A stretch of DNA of 64,000 bases from Branchiostoma belcheri (Eukaryota > Chordata > Leptocardii > Amphioxiformes > Branchiostomatidae), in NCBI RefSeq assembly GCF_001625305.1, contig NW_017803113.1:1-64000 (forward strand), in the 5' to 3' direction. Below the pieces are notes generated by a model, which searched no databases, was not told the origin of the DNA, and saw only the letters and a program-made list of their open reading frames with translations. The position numbers were made by a program, and so were the translations under genes. Below are positions 11,030 to 23,619 of this stretch, piece by piece (positions within the stretch are counted from its first letter, which is position 1; every line of letters begins with the position of its first letter).

Positions 11030-11840
11030 AGTGAATTTGAACCCTCACAGTATTACATGCATGAACAACTCCTCCACCCCCAGCAAATGGACTGTGAAAG
11101 TCATTATTTTTTTATCCAGATGTATACTACATTTAGGCCTGCTTTACATTGTTGTAAGCTTTTTAGCACAAAGTTTACACTTCTCTTCTCAGCAAAGCAC
11201 ACCCCACAAGGCTGTTCCTCTTCAACTTAGTAATTATACTCTTGGTTTATTTCTTGTGATGGAAATTTCATCCTTGGGGCCAAACCCTCACAGCAGTTCA
11301 CTCCTCCACCCCCAGCAAATGGACTGTAGAAGTCATTGTTTTTTATGTACTATGGTCTGCTTTTTTATACTAGGTCTGCTTTACATTGTCATAAGTTTTT
11401 TAGCAAAAATGTTTATACTTCACTTTTCAGTGTGGCGGCTGTTTCCCTTCTCTGCAGTAATCATACTCTTGGTTTATTTCTTGTCATGGAAATTTCATCC
11501 TTCAGGCTTGATTGTTTAGGCATTATGGCAACCTTTTCACATTCGTCAGTGCAATGTAGGGTTCTCCAGCTACCCCAGTCTACACGTAATCAATTACATG
11601 TACATGCCTGAACAACTCCTCCACCCCTAGCAAATGGACTGTGAAAGTCATTATTTTTATATCGAGACTAGGTCTGCTAATAAACTGTTGTAATGTTTTT
11701 AGCAACAGTGTTTGTACTTCGCTTTTCAGCATGGTGGCTGTTTCTCTTCTCAGTACCGGTAGTACATGATTGTAATTATACTCTTGGTTTATTTGTCATG
11801 ATGGATATTTCATCCTTTGGGCCAAACCTTCACAGCAGGA
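11030..11840. repeat. Tandem repeat, 3 copies of about 260-320 bp
   Basis: Three copies share CTCCACCCC followed by AGCAAATGGACTGT, then AAGTCATT, then TACTCTTGGTTTATTT and TTTCATCCTT. The copies differ by substitutions and indels. The frame at 10989-11519 spans the repeat and is not considered a gene. Confidence 0.75.
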
Positions 11841-13440
11841 GTCCCAAGTGGCCGTCTGGTGTGCTGATCAGAAGTTGGGAGTTCTTGTGGGAAATGTAGC
11901 CCTTCAGGGTGAAGTGTCACCGTTTTCGCAGACAGCGTTCTGGTTTTTGACATAGCTGCTTGCATGGTTTTGCCATCAGTGTTCTGTATCCGTAAATAAT
12001 TTCATCAGGTTGGTAAATGAATGAATAGCAAAGTTCTTTGATCACAACCATTTATTTTTTTACGAGCCGACGTTTCGACGACCGTCTGTCATCTTCATCA
12101 GGACAATTCTGACTGGTTTACTGTGCACTGACGCTAGATGTTACTTGGTGCATAGTGCACTAAAGGTGCTACATAGTTAACATGCACGTAAGCTAGTTTT
12201 TACTGTTAACAATGCATTTCCGAACGTAGTGCAATTGTGACATGCATACTAGGCATTGTTACATCATAGGAACTGTGTATCATTAGTTAGGTCTGGTTTT
12301 CCGTGTTGTTGCTTGCATTCCTGGTTTTGCCATCAGTGCATGAGTTCTTGGAATGGTTCCTTTGGGGGGTAGGACGCAAGGAGAGTGAGAAATGTTCCGA
12401 AGGTCAAGGGCACAACCTTCAGGGTTCATTAAACCGCTTTCAGGACTGATTTGTGCTAAGTACCTGTCACATAAAAAAAGTACCAGTAGCAACAGTTTCC
12501 AGATTACTGAATGAAAGACCTTTATGTTACCAAAAAGTGCTAAATGTTCATTGAAGTCCTTTATTGTTATACGTTTATACTCTTACATCTTACACATAGA
12601 TCATGAATAAACAGGAAAAAATTGCAGTAATATCTTATATACATACATGTACTAATGTGGTCTACTATTTACAGGTTCATAAAATTACAGAAACATAAAA
12701 TTAATGGATGCAGTGATGTCATCCATACAATCATATAATCAAGTCGGTGTGTCTTTACAAAGTAATTTTAGCAGCGTTTTTATTTATTTATTTTTTTCTG
12801 GCAAGTGTGAACGACCTCACCTTGCACCAAACATCTGTCCTGATCTTGACCTCGCGTCTTCACAATTATCTCGCATCTCTCAGGTGTTAGCAATCAGAGA
12901 GGTGTGTTTCCAATCAGGTTGTATTTTGGCAGGCACAGCAGATCAAAGGTGAAAGTTCAGGTTTACTAACAGGTCTGCCATGAGATAAGATACAGCCTCT
13001 ATCCTAACTTCTTCCTGGCTTTCTTAATCAAAAGATAGCTGATAGACATCAGAAATACATTACATTGCACCTGCACAGCTCCAATTTTACCTGACAGTGT
13101 ACGTACATGTAAATGTACCTGCATACACTGGTCTGATTGTATTTCGAGCCCTGCAAGTGCCAGCCAGCATAAAAGGAGTCAGTCCTCTTCTAAGACATAC
13201 CAGTTTTGTGAAGTCACTCATTGTCTTAACAGAACTACATGGCTGGTGATGATTGGAACCAAAGAGAAAGTTAGAGCGGTTAGTTAGTAGTCTAAACACT
13301 GTGTGGAATGCCCAGCCAATTATCTCATTGACTGTAAGTGTTTGTTATGGTTGGAGCAGGGTCGAATGTTAGAACCTAACATTTTACATCGTTAGGAGGC
13401 TTTTGATAAATCCGATGCTTCCCAGAAGGATGATCCTTTG
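11841..13440. other. Intron, repeat-like words only
   Basis: It contains a CGTTTCGACGACC...TCATCTTCATCAGGA block near 12070, a type of word often seen in animal MITE termini. No exon is seen. Confidence 0.4.
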
Positions 13441-13628
13441 TAGCCTCCGTATCAGGCTTATAGAACTGGGGATTTGGTGGTCTTAGGCTGTTTTCTGATT
13501 AGCCCAGTTCTAAAAACGGGGGTAATTCAACCAGGCCGCCTATGTTGTCTATATGCAATCAGAAAGTAGCACATAAAAGATCCCAAAGACCCTGAAGATC
13601 CCCAGTTTTTGGCATGCTATAGAGGATA
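13441..13628 (-). mobile_element. TAGCCTCC element with 9-bp target duplication
   Basis: Short terminal inverted repeats (TAGCCTCCGTA and a decayed AGAGGATA) bound a 188-bp element containing GGCTGTTTTCTGATTAGCCC. It is flanked on both sides by GATCCTTTG (13432-13440 and 13629-13637). Same family as 21385, 27837, 36449 and 52658. Confidence 0.8.
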
Positions 13629-14639
13629 GATCCTTTGTTGGTACTGCTGATAAGAAGTCGTTAAAAGGGATGCGTATCTAGGACAGTAGCTGAGGGTACG
13701 ACTGTGTGTCAGCTCTAATTTCTCTGTAATTTCTCAGTCTGGCCTTTGTAGTGTGCATGCATAGTCCAGTGATTAGTGATCCTGTAGAACTCTGGACCAA
13801 GCAGGCCTCGAAATCAACTTTTCTTCCTATTGTCCTAGCACTGTCCCAAAAATAGGTCTCAATTGTCCGAAAGTGAAGATGAACTGCCCTAATCTTGGGA
13901 AGTATTGTATGGCTTCCACGTGAACTTGAAGTCAACTTTATTTTGCTTATGTTCACTCCCATTCGCACGATAATTACAGAGTAGACAGAAATTCGGGGGA
14001 TTTTTCCGGATCCAAAAGTCCAGGGGCACATGCACTTGCCTGAACAGTACTTTTACTTGCCCTGCGCAAGTGCGCAATGGGACTTGTCCAACCCAACAGC
14101 CAACTCTGTAAGTGGGAATCTTCAGTTGTCCTTGGCCCATGAAGGTGCAAGTTTGTTCCAGGTTTTCCCAAGTCTTCAGCTGAAACAAAACGTGATTTTC
14201 TAATACCTGGACTCCTGAAAGGAAATTTGAATCAGGAATACTTCCTGTGAATCTCACGCATAGACAGTGGGACGCCTTAACTTTGGCACGGTTGACTCGG
14301 ACAAGCAACAAAATTCACCACATGTGGACATCAGAAGAATACCTTAACTACACTCATGTTAATCAAAATTAAAACTTTGTTGTATTTTAAATTTACCTTT
14401 TTTAGAAGGTGCGCAAACGAGAAAACTCACAGGAAAGATCAGAGCATGAAAGTTTATCCGTGTTCATTATGACAAACAGGGCTAAACGTTCAGACCAACA
14501 CTGAGTAAATTGGGACTTAACCAAATTCTCAGCTGACTCCGTCCGCCTTGTTCATGATCAGCCTTGTTAAGGATCTGCGAACAGTTACCCTTTAAACAAT
14601 TAGCTAGACAAACCAGAAACAGGTGGATGTTGATACATC

Positions 14640-15680
14640 AATGAAGTTTAGACATCCAGGTAATGAGATACACACTCAAACTGTTGTAACTCAAGCAATA
14701 TTGGATAGATTTTGAAAACTGCCAGACATTTCAAGTAACATTCACTACTTTTCATCAGTGACTATCAAAAAGTAGTGGATGCTACCTGAAAAGACAGTTT
14801 TCAAAATCTATCCAGTGGCTTGAGTAACTGTTTTATTGGGTAGGGGATATATACAAAATGTAGAATGCTAAAATCTACAAGAGACATGTACAGTAATTAC
14901 CAGTACACAAGGTATCTGCAAGGAGGTTATACATTGTAGTATAACCTTGGTCCATTGATAAAAGTTAGACATTTAGGTAATAAGATATGCCAAAAAACAG
15001 TTACTCAAGCAACTGGATATGATTTTGGAAGCGGTCAGACATTTCAGCTAGTATCCACTCTAGCTTTCTTCATTGACTGAGAGACCAGAGGAGAAATGCA
15101 GGTTTATAAGCACAAACTATTGATTGATATGGAAATAAGTGAAGACAATTTTTTGCAAGTCCAAAAGAAACAAAAGTTAACCTTGGTCTCTATAACTACA
15201 TATACATGTATGTAGTACAGAGTACGGGTTAACAGACAAGAAGTCTGTTCCTAGCGACTTGGCGTGAAACTGCAGAAGACTCATGTCCGTGCGAATGTTT
15301 CTTTTTTCCAAGAATAGAGGTTCCACTTGGCCCTGCTCCAGCACAGAGGTGCAATGGCAAGCCTCTACTCAAACAACTGGATATTATTTTGGAAACCGTC
15401 AGAAAAGCAGGTTTATACATGTAAGTACAATTAGTACTATTGATTGATATGCAAATAAGTATAACTTTTGTTTCCTTTTGGACTTTCAGAAAAATTGTCT
15501 TTATTATTTGCACATCAATCAATAGTTCGTACTTATAAACCTGCTTTTCTGACAACTCCCAGTGTTACTGACAAAAGCTAGTGGATGCTAGCTGAAACGT
15601 CTGACAGTTTCCCAAATCATATCCAGTTGCTTGAGTGACTGTTTTTTGGCGTATCTCATTACCTGGATGTCTAACCTTCA
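14640..15680. mobile_element. Cluster of foldback elements with GACATCCAGGTAATGAGATA ends
   Basis: Several arms occur in both orientations (about 14647, 14965, 15360 and 15650): ACTCAAGCAAC...GGATA, GTCAGACATTTCA and ATCTCATTACCTGGATGTC. Related arms recur near 17215-17385, 24225, 27095-27385, 29660, 31990-32225 and 56568. They look like non-autonomous DNA elements inserted in and beside one another. Confidence 0.6.
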
Positions 15681-16378
15681 CCAAGGTAATGGCAAGCCTT
15701 GTTCAACATCCGTAGCTCTGACCAGTCTAAGAATGCTACGGTAACCTTATTTGTGGCTGGTGCTGTAAATTGATTTACGTTTGCGAGGACTTCATTTCAT
15801 GGTAGGAGCCTTTAGAGTGTTTGAAGTTCTCAGTTGAATCAACCACAGTAAGCCTAGTGAAGACAAAGCATATGTTCTTGATGCAGGGCTCTAACTAAAG
15901 TACTTTTTTCTGCATACCTGTAGCATTGCAGGGTACATTGAAAATTACTTGCACCAGACAAATTTTACCTGTACTATTCAGAATTAAGGAACTATGGATG
16001 ACACAACATCAGAAATATCAGCACAGCTCCTATTTTACCTTCACCAACCTGCATACATGTATGTAGGGATACAAATGTATATCCAACATTTTGGAAGATG
16101 GAGCTCATATTTTTGATGTAATGACTTCTTTCACAATTTACAGCATTTTCTTGGTGACACCTGCAAGTTCTTTGAAATTCGTTATTTGCATTATCTCATT
16201 GGTGACCCCTGTCACAGACTTAATACTAACGAAGCTGTACTTTGATTTGAAAGCTTGTAATGAGTACTGGTCAACTAAAGAAATTACCCGAAGTTGCCTC
16301 AGGTCCTGTCGAGTGAACAAGAATGACTAACAGATGTGTCAGCCAAATCTGTACTTTTGACCACCTCTACACCACCAC

Positions 16379-16726
16379 CAGGGCTCAAAATACTGGGTGC
16401 ACGTGCACCTTGGCACTCACAAATTTGGAGCTGTGCACCCAATTTTTTTCTGTGAGTGCACCAGTGCACCCAAATGTTTTCGTAGGTTAACGTATGTAAA
16501 GATGTTAGACGTATAGTAGTATACAGTATATTCTTAACATCTAAATTTCAGAAAAATAATAAAATCATTCTTAGAGTACTTTTCTTTAGAAAAAAAAAGA
16601 AACATAATTAGTTTTGCTGACATTCTACTTATTTTATTTTTTGCAGCACCAAAAATATTTTTGTGCACGCAACTTTTTTTAGGCTTGATGCATAATTGTG
16701 TTCCCAAAAACGAATTTCAAGCCTTG
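16379..16726 (+). mobile_element. CAGGGCTC-ended element with GTGCACC word clusters
   Basis: It starts CAGGGCTCAAAATACTGG and ends GAATTTCAAGCCTTG. GTGCACC words cluster near the left end around an AT-rich core, with remnants near the right. Homologous sequence is at 33290-33600. CAGGG termini suggest a hAT-like non-autonomous element, though no clear 8-bp target duplication is seen. Confidence 0.5.
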
Positions 16727-17639
16727 ACCACACTTTCCAAAGAGACAGGAACCTCTGTAGACCACAGCACTTGAGAGATGCAGACTGACTTATTTGTTGA
16801 TAAACACTTTTCTCCTTCAAGTCAAAGTTGGGTGACATTCCCAGAATTTTTCTAGTCTGGCCCTTGGAAATCAAAGAAGAACAACTACTCTCTTTACCAA
16901 ATAGGCTACCTGAAAGTATGTCTTTTAAAGTTTAACAAACCGCGTAAAACAGCATGATTAAAGTCTTTAAAACTTGTCCTATTTGCCAAAAAGTCTGACC
17001 GAAAGTATGTCTTTTAACAAACTTGTAAAACAGGATGATTAACTCTTTTAAAAGTTGTCCTATTTGCCAAAAAGTCTGACTGCTGTCTGACAACTTTCTG
17101 TCTTTCCAGTATTCAGGGCTCCTAATGCTTACTAGTCATTGCTAGTATTGGTGCATTGGTTAGTACCACATTTCCAGATCTGTCTATAGATAGGCTTAAG
17201 AAAAAATTTGTCTTAACTTATTTGCATATCAATCCATAGTTTGTACTCATAAACCTGGTTTTCTGACAACTCTCCAGTGTCACTGACGAAAGGTAGTGGA
17301 TGCTACCTGAAACATCATCCAGTTGCTTGGGTGATTGTTGGCATATCTTAATAATTCTTATAGAGTACCTGGATGTCTAACCCTCACAAAGTCCAGTCTA
17401 TAGTGACCACCTGTTCACATACATTTAGATTTTCTCCATCTTCTGAGTGGTCTTCTTGGGGAGTTTTAACTGAGAGCGGTTGTTGGTGGTCCTTTGGATG
17501 TTTTTGTCCATCAAGGTTGATTGATTGGTATAAAGAATTTCTGTCACACGCTGCAAAGTTCCTACAGTTGCACGAAAAAACGGGTGCTGGCTGCTGAGTC
17601 CTGCTATATATCCATAAGTCTATCATGAAAGTTCATCTG

Positions 17640-18205
17640 TGTTGGTAGTAAATCATAGTAAAAAGTTGAACTTTGGTACTTAGTTGTGAAGTGATTGGTC
17701 ATTAATTGATTATCTTGATGAAGGCGGCAGTGGTTGCTGAAAATTTGATCTCTCTGTAAACTGTGTGTTGGAATAAAGTTCAACTTGTTACTAACGTTAT
17801 ATCCATAAGGACATCACTGCTATTTCCAAACAGGAAGCTTGACCATACCTGCGAGTGTATAGAATGTTGATCCCCACAACATGACCTACAGGGATGAAAT
17901 CTAATTATATTCGCACTGCCCCACCGGGCTTTGACCGCTCTGAAGGTCATTCCTCGGAAGTCGGAAGTATAAATAGACCGTTACGCTCCTCCAGGGGACG
18001 CGAAGCTTGTGTGTTCCTAATTAGGCCAAGGACCTTACAGAGCTTGAAGAATTTGCCCATCGCAAGGGACAGGTGAAACGAGTGCCTATACAGTATATGT
18101 ATGATGTACCTGTGCTTAGTCCTTTGGAGCAAGACAATCATGCCAGGTCTTTTTGGTTGCCTTCATTTTTACTTCATTTTTTTCATGGAGGTATTGTTTT
18201 TGGCG
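17640..18205. other. Intron, repeat fragments
   Basis: It holds arms of the CCAACACAG foldback family around 17625-17800 (GTTGAACTTTG / TAAAGTTCAAC) and otherwise unassigned sequence. Confidence 0.4.
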
Positions 18206-18212
18206 TGTCTGT

Positions 18213-18249
<37 letters not shown>

Positions 18250-18263
18250 TGTGTCTGTGTGTG
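18206..18263. repeat. (GT)n microsatellite
   Basis: A GT/TG run of about 58 bp with a few CT interruptions. Confidence 0.9.
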
Positions 18264-18643
18264 TTTCCGCAACTTTGTTGTCAGGCTTCAGAACGCCTTT
18301 ATGGATTGTGATGGTATGTTCAACTTGGTAAGTCTTAGGAAGACAAAGGTCAAATAATTAGACTAGAAGGGATAGAACAGATCTACATGTAGATGAGAGA
18401 CTGGTTGTATAATTGAGAAATGCACAGGAGTCTTGTTTTAATCATTCCCACATTGGACCCCAGAAGTCAAGTGGGATTTCGGACAGACAGCAGCGAAACA
18501 GAATTCGTTCTACTTTAGTCTGACTCCATTTCAAGGGTTGCGAGAGACACACGGGAGTCACAGGAAATGGAAAACCAAGAAGGGAGAAAAAAACTGGTCG
18601 CCAGATCTTCTGCCGTGCCCCGATGGTCAAATAATTAGACTAA

Positions 18644-19071
18644 GGCCACACCAATTTAATTTGTTGGTTCTCGATTTTTTTTCAGAAAAAATATATGAAG
18701 CGACAGGGTGAAAACAAACAGGACTAGGGATTCTACATTTGTGTAACATTGGGGGTTTCTTACATTGTATATACAGTAAGCCCCAAATGCTATGATAGGA
18801 GCCATGAAGTCAACATACCAGGCTGGTTTGTAAATTCAAACAATGAATTTTTAACTTCTAATTTATCTATTATTTATAATAAAACATTGCATTGGTAGAT
18901 GGAAATACTGTAACAACTAGTTAACTAGGAAGACAAGGACCTTCTTCAACTGTTGGGGCCCAAATGTATATGCAATTCGGAGTTAATTCAGAACCTGAAT
19001 TTATTTTTTGCAAATCGGAAAAAAAACAAAGTGGGTGAATCTGAGAACCAATGTATTAATTTGTTGTGGCC
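18644..19071. mobile_element. PIF-like MITE
   Basis: Left end GGCCACACCAATTTAATTTG, right end TTAATTTGTTGTGGCC. Flanked by TAA on the left and TAC on the right, i.e. a decayed TAA duplication. Confidence 0.75.
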
Positions 19072-19197
19072 TACGGAATAGGTGAGATGAAGGAACACAA
19101 CCTTCTCACCTTAAACAGTCTCGAAGACAAAACATGCGGAAACAGATGGTGATAACTTCATGTCTGTCAAACAGGTGAAAGGGAGGAACTGTGCCAA

Positions 19198-19576
19198 GGC
19201 CACACTGATTTGATTTCTCGGTTCTGGGATTTTTTTGGGGAATCAATTTAGTAGGCGAGTGAAGGAAAGGCCTTAAGGCATTCAGTAATAGCCCCAAACG
19301 CTACCAAAGGAGCCATGAAGCCAACATACCAGGCTGGTTTCCTATTCAAACAATGAATTTTGATCACTTTTCATCAAATCCACAGTCTCCCGTTGATAGG
19401 TGGAAAAACTGTAACAACTATTTAATAAGAAGGGAAGGACTTTCTTCAACAGTCATTCTTGGTGACAAAATATGAGCATTTGCAGCTTCTTTTTTCTTTT
19501 TTTTCTCTTTCCTGCAAAATAATCAGGAAGAAATAAAGCGGGTGATTCTGAGAACCAAGACAATTGTTGGAATGGT
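19198..19576. mobile_element. PIF-like MITE, diverged
   Basis: It begins GGCCACACTGATTTGATT and ends GAGAACCAAGACAATTGTTG with a short GGTCC terminus. It is homologous to the interior of the 18644 element, which lies only 126 bp upstream in the same orientation. Confidence 0.65.
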
Positions 19577-21384
19577 CCAACTACTGCTTAGTTTAACAGT
19601 AACAACTTCACGATGTAGCCCCGAGGGTTTTTAGAGTCGTAAAGTCGCACATGGATACCACATGAGCAAAAGGAAACAAGGGTCTTAACGATGATGGAAC
19701 TTGACGTGTTATTGGAAAGCCAGCTACAATGTAAATTGTACGAGATTAGAGAATTAAAGAGCCATGCAAGCTGGAAGTGGTCTCAAAAACTAATTATGGG
19801 AAAGTGAGAAGTTTTTCTCATCAGTTAAAGAGCAGTGCAATGTCACAGTTTCAGTGTAGGTGCTGAGCTTTCAATTTTGTTTTTTATTTTTTTTTTACTT
19901 CTTGGGTATTAACTGGAGAAGAAAATTAGAAGGGAGGAGAGGAAGGAAAGAAAGAAAGGATAGAGAGGATGGGTGGGTGGGTGGATGGGTGGATGGATGG
20001 ATGGACGGATGGATTTGTGGGTGGGTCGATGGATGGGTAAATGGATGGATGGGTGGGTGGATATTCATATGGATGGATGGACAGATGGATGGATGTCCTT
20101 TATTTATTGTAGCTCTTACAAGCTCAGTAAAGCATTTTTAGGTATGGTTACAAGAGTCTGAAGCAAGAGTCTGGTAACTTACAACATTTACATCAAGTTG
20201 TTTCCTTACCGGAGACCATACTGATGTTAGATTATTTTGGTTGGCTTGAAAAAAAGGTTTCTTTAACTTCATACAAATAATTGAAAGCTGGTCCATCTTC
20301 CTTGAGGATATGACCTACAGGAAGCTTACTTTTGAACTTGAATTTGAACTTGAATCATTTTTTCCGTCAGCCCAGGTTCATGATCGGACCTGGGGGAAGA
20401 GTGCTCGCAAGCTAGGGGTGTTGGGGGGGGGGGATTTTAGATTTTTAAGCACACAATGTCCTGCATTTTGAGAGGCAAATCATGGGATGAAGAGTGGTTG
20501 TTGCTGGTCCTCTGGATGTTTTTATATTTTTTCCCAAGATTTTTGTTGATTTCGTCTGTCAAGGTTGATGGATTGGTTTAAAAATTTTCCACACGCCGCA
20601 AATTTTCGGTAATTGACGGAAAAATGGGTGCTGGCTAGAGCCCAGCCACGGGACGCCCGCTTTTGAACTTGAAGAACAGACGGGGACTTCGCCACACATT
20701 CCAGGCTGTGTTTTGGCATTAGACCGTTGCGGCACCCCAGCCTGCACCTGAGCTAACATGTGCCGAGGGAGAGGGTCCAGCCCCACCGCCGTGTGTCATA
20801 ACAAACAGGTGGGGACGCATCGGGAGGGTGAGGTAATCCTGTTATACAACCCTGCGTGTGTGTGCAGTACTAGTCTTGTTGTGATAGTTTTAACAGTAGT
20901 CCAGCAGTTTGAGCAATCTAGGATGCTTAAAATGAGCAAGCAAAAATTGTCTACTTTGGATGTTGGGAGAGGATGGGAGTTTGAATCCGGTCTACTGTAA
21001 AGGGTCGCAGTTCTCACGATGGTTCTGGTGATCTGGTCCACTGTTTGTTGTACTTGTTAAAAAGATAGAGGGGAATTTCCCCAATACTATCTTGTCAAGA
21101 CTTTATATAGCATCAGCCTTCTCATCACTTTTTGGTGGTTCCTTAGATGTTTTTTCTCATTTTTGACAGAATTAAGCATTAAGAATCCTGTCTATAGTAA
21201 CCACTTTTCCACATAGACCAGATTTTCTTGGTTCCCTGATTGGTCCGTTATGACTATATAAAGAAATCCGTACAAGTCTTACATCCCAATCATAACACAT
21301 CTATATGTACTAAAATACACTTGTAAGCAATGATGGCAAGGCAAGTACCAGTGATTTGTTCAAAGACCTGACTTTATTATTACC
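19577..21384. other. Intron with a (GGAT)n tract, no exon seen
   Basis: A GGAT/GGGT tetranucleotide tract runs from about 19966 to 20095. The rest is unassigned sequence. The frame at 19860-20141 is produced by the tetranucleotide tract. Confidence 0.5.
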
Positions 21385-21655
21385 TAGCCTCCAAAGCATG
21401 CCAAAAACTGGGGGGGGGGGGTCGTTCATGGTCTTTGGGAGCTTTTATGTGCTATTTTCTGATTGCATAAACCAGGATAGTGAGTGAGTGAGTGATATAG
21501 ACAACATAGCCGGCCTGTTTTTTTTAGCTGGGCTAATCAGAAAACAGCCGAAGACCACCAAACCCCCAGTTCTATAAGCCTGCTACGGAGGCTAATCAGA
21601 AAACAGCCGAAGACCACCAAACCCCCAGTTCTATAAGCCTGCTACGGAGGCTAAC
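21385..21655 (+). mobile_element. TAGCCTCC element with two copies of its right end
   Basis: It begins TAGCCTCCAAAGCATGCC and ends GCCTGCTACGGAGGCTA. The last 59 bp (AATCAGAAAACAGCCGAAGA ... GGAGGCT) are present twice. The right flank ACTTTACC resembles the left flank ACTTTATTATTACC. Confidence 0.75.
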
Positions 21656-22792
21656 TTTACCATGAATAGAGGGAGTGAGCTCAAGTTAGCAGGCTAGGAC
21701 TAGGTCTCACAGAGAGGCCCACAGTCTACTGTGACAGGCCAGTTGACTATTGATGGACAAGAGCAGATAACAAAGAACAGACTTGAAGGCAAAGACCAAG
21801 GCCCCCCAACCCTGTAGTAATCCAATGGAAAGCATCAGTCAGGTATCCCTTACCAAGACCCCCTACTGCCTGGGTGCACCTTTGCCTCTTCCCTACCTAA
21901 ATCCTGGCGCGCACCTATCCTGTGTTACAGTAACAAGATGCGTGCAGTGCACTGTTGAACTCATGCCAGCGTAATGCCGGACAGAGTCCAGCCCACTGCC
22001 CTCAGATAACTTCGGTTTGCTCGTGAGTGTTATGATTTCTTTATACACTGTGTTTGGACTTGGACCAATTAAAAATTGACCCATGCAGCTTTTTTTGCCA
22101 CAGGAGCTTTGTTTCTTCACATAAAATATGTATGGGTCACTCCATGAAGCTGGTTTTGGATGAAGATGCTGGAAACTAGGTGTTAAGTCATCATCTCATC
22201 TACTAATTAAGTAGACAGTTCAGGCACCACAGATGATCTGACAACCGGTTTTCTCTACCTTTCTCGGTTTTCTGTTCTTCTTAATGTTTCACTTACAAAA
22301 TCTAGTGTCATGATGGTCCATTCTCTGGTATCATCCTCCCATCTTTGAGTCAATGTCAGTTGGTGTAAATAGAACAGGGGACTGATAAAATCTGGTCTAT
22401 GTGGACAGGTGGTCACTATAGACAGGATTCTTAATGCTTGTGTCAATGGGAAAATTATCTAAGGGACCAACAAAACGTCACTTGCACAAGTTTGTCTGTA
22501 TTCTACTTTAAGTATATAGCATTCCGTGAGCCATCATTCACTCAGTTGAAACCCTCACATGTGCTCCAGCTACACTCAAGCTCCAATTCTTTATCCGTAA
22601 CACTTTGTGACTTTAGGCGATCCTGTTGTCTCTGTGGAGATATTCGATTCCGTCTTCAGTTGCAGATTGTCTGAGAATCCGAAAACCGATGGGACTTGTT
22701 GGCAGGATTCCTAGACTTTGAGCACTTGCGGGCATTAAAAAATGTCACTTTGTACAATAACATGGATGCCCCCTTTTTTACACAGTCACACA
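21656..22792. other. Intron, no exon seen
   Basis: Unassigned sequence apart from a fragment near 22390-22470 of the dispersed CTATAGACAGGATTC / ATCTAAGGGACC family. Confidence 0.4.
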
Positions 22793-23112
22793 TACGGTCG
22801 TATGTCCCGGATTTAAATAGGGGCCTGCATGGGGGGGTCCTGACAACACTCTATGCTAAATTTTGAGAGCCGGCTCTGTATTACGCTAAATTCTGGAAAC
22901 CTCTCGACTACGCTTTATGATAAATTCCAACTGGCTACAATGCATAACGTGGAATCAAAACGGAGAATATGCTCTACGCAAAATGTGCCAATTACGCTCT
23001 ATGTTGAATTAGAGTGGCCCGTCCACACTCTACGTAGAATTAAATTGCCGATTATGCTATACAGAAAAGGGCATGCAGGCCCCCATGGTCGTACATGTAT
23101 GTCCTGGATTTG
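22793..23112. repeat. Degenerate array of CTCTAYG..AAATT words in a direct/inverted frame
   Basis: About seven irregular units of 25-35 bp (for example ACTCTATGCTAAATTTTGAG, TTACGCTAAATTCTGG, ATTACGCTCTATGTTGAATT) lie between GGTCGTATGTCCCGGATTT and a near-copy GGTCGTACATGTATGTCC. GCCTGCATGGGGG and CATGCAGGCCCCC form an inner inverted pair. Confidence 0.55.
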
Positions 23113-23130
23113 ACTCTCATCTGGTCTGTA

Positions 23131-23138
23131 CCTGTGTG

Positions 23139-23164
<26 letters not shown>
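23131..23164. repeat. (CT)n microsatellite
   Basis: About 34 bp of uninterrupted CT/TC. Confidence 0.9.
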
Positions 23165-23169
<5 letters not shown>

Positions 23170-23619
23170 CAGAATTCTGTCCCAAGAGGGAATCACGAAA
23201 TTGAGAAATCTGTCAGCAAATCTTACCAAGAACTTCGAGGTAATATTTTACAACTACGGAGTAGAATTACTGGTGAAATTATCCAGACACTGTCCTTGTC
23301 TAACCTTAGTTATGAGTGCTACATTTTTAATTATGACAACTTTCTGGCCATAATTGAAGTTTATCAAATCCTATAGATGACTTTGACGTTTGAGTGCCCC
23401 ATGCTTTTGCAACTTGCCACCCTGATAAAGCTACTCACAAGTTTCCATTGAAATTATCCAGACACAAGTCCTTGCCTAACCTCACTTTTGGGTGTAATTA
23501 TAACGACTTTCTGGCCGTATATTGATACCTTGTAGTGTGAAGTCCAAGGTGACCTTGACTCCAAGTGTTCCGTGCTCCTGTGTGTGTCACACGGCCTTGT
23601 TGACAGAGCCGGTGTCACC

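Noticed and set aside
10989-11519. 176-codon hydrophobic ORF
   Set aside because: It spans two units of a tandem repeat, and the hydrophobicity comes from T-rich DNA.
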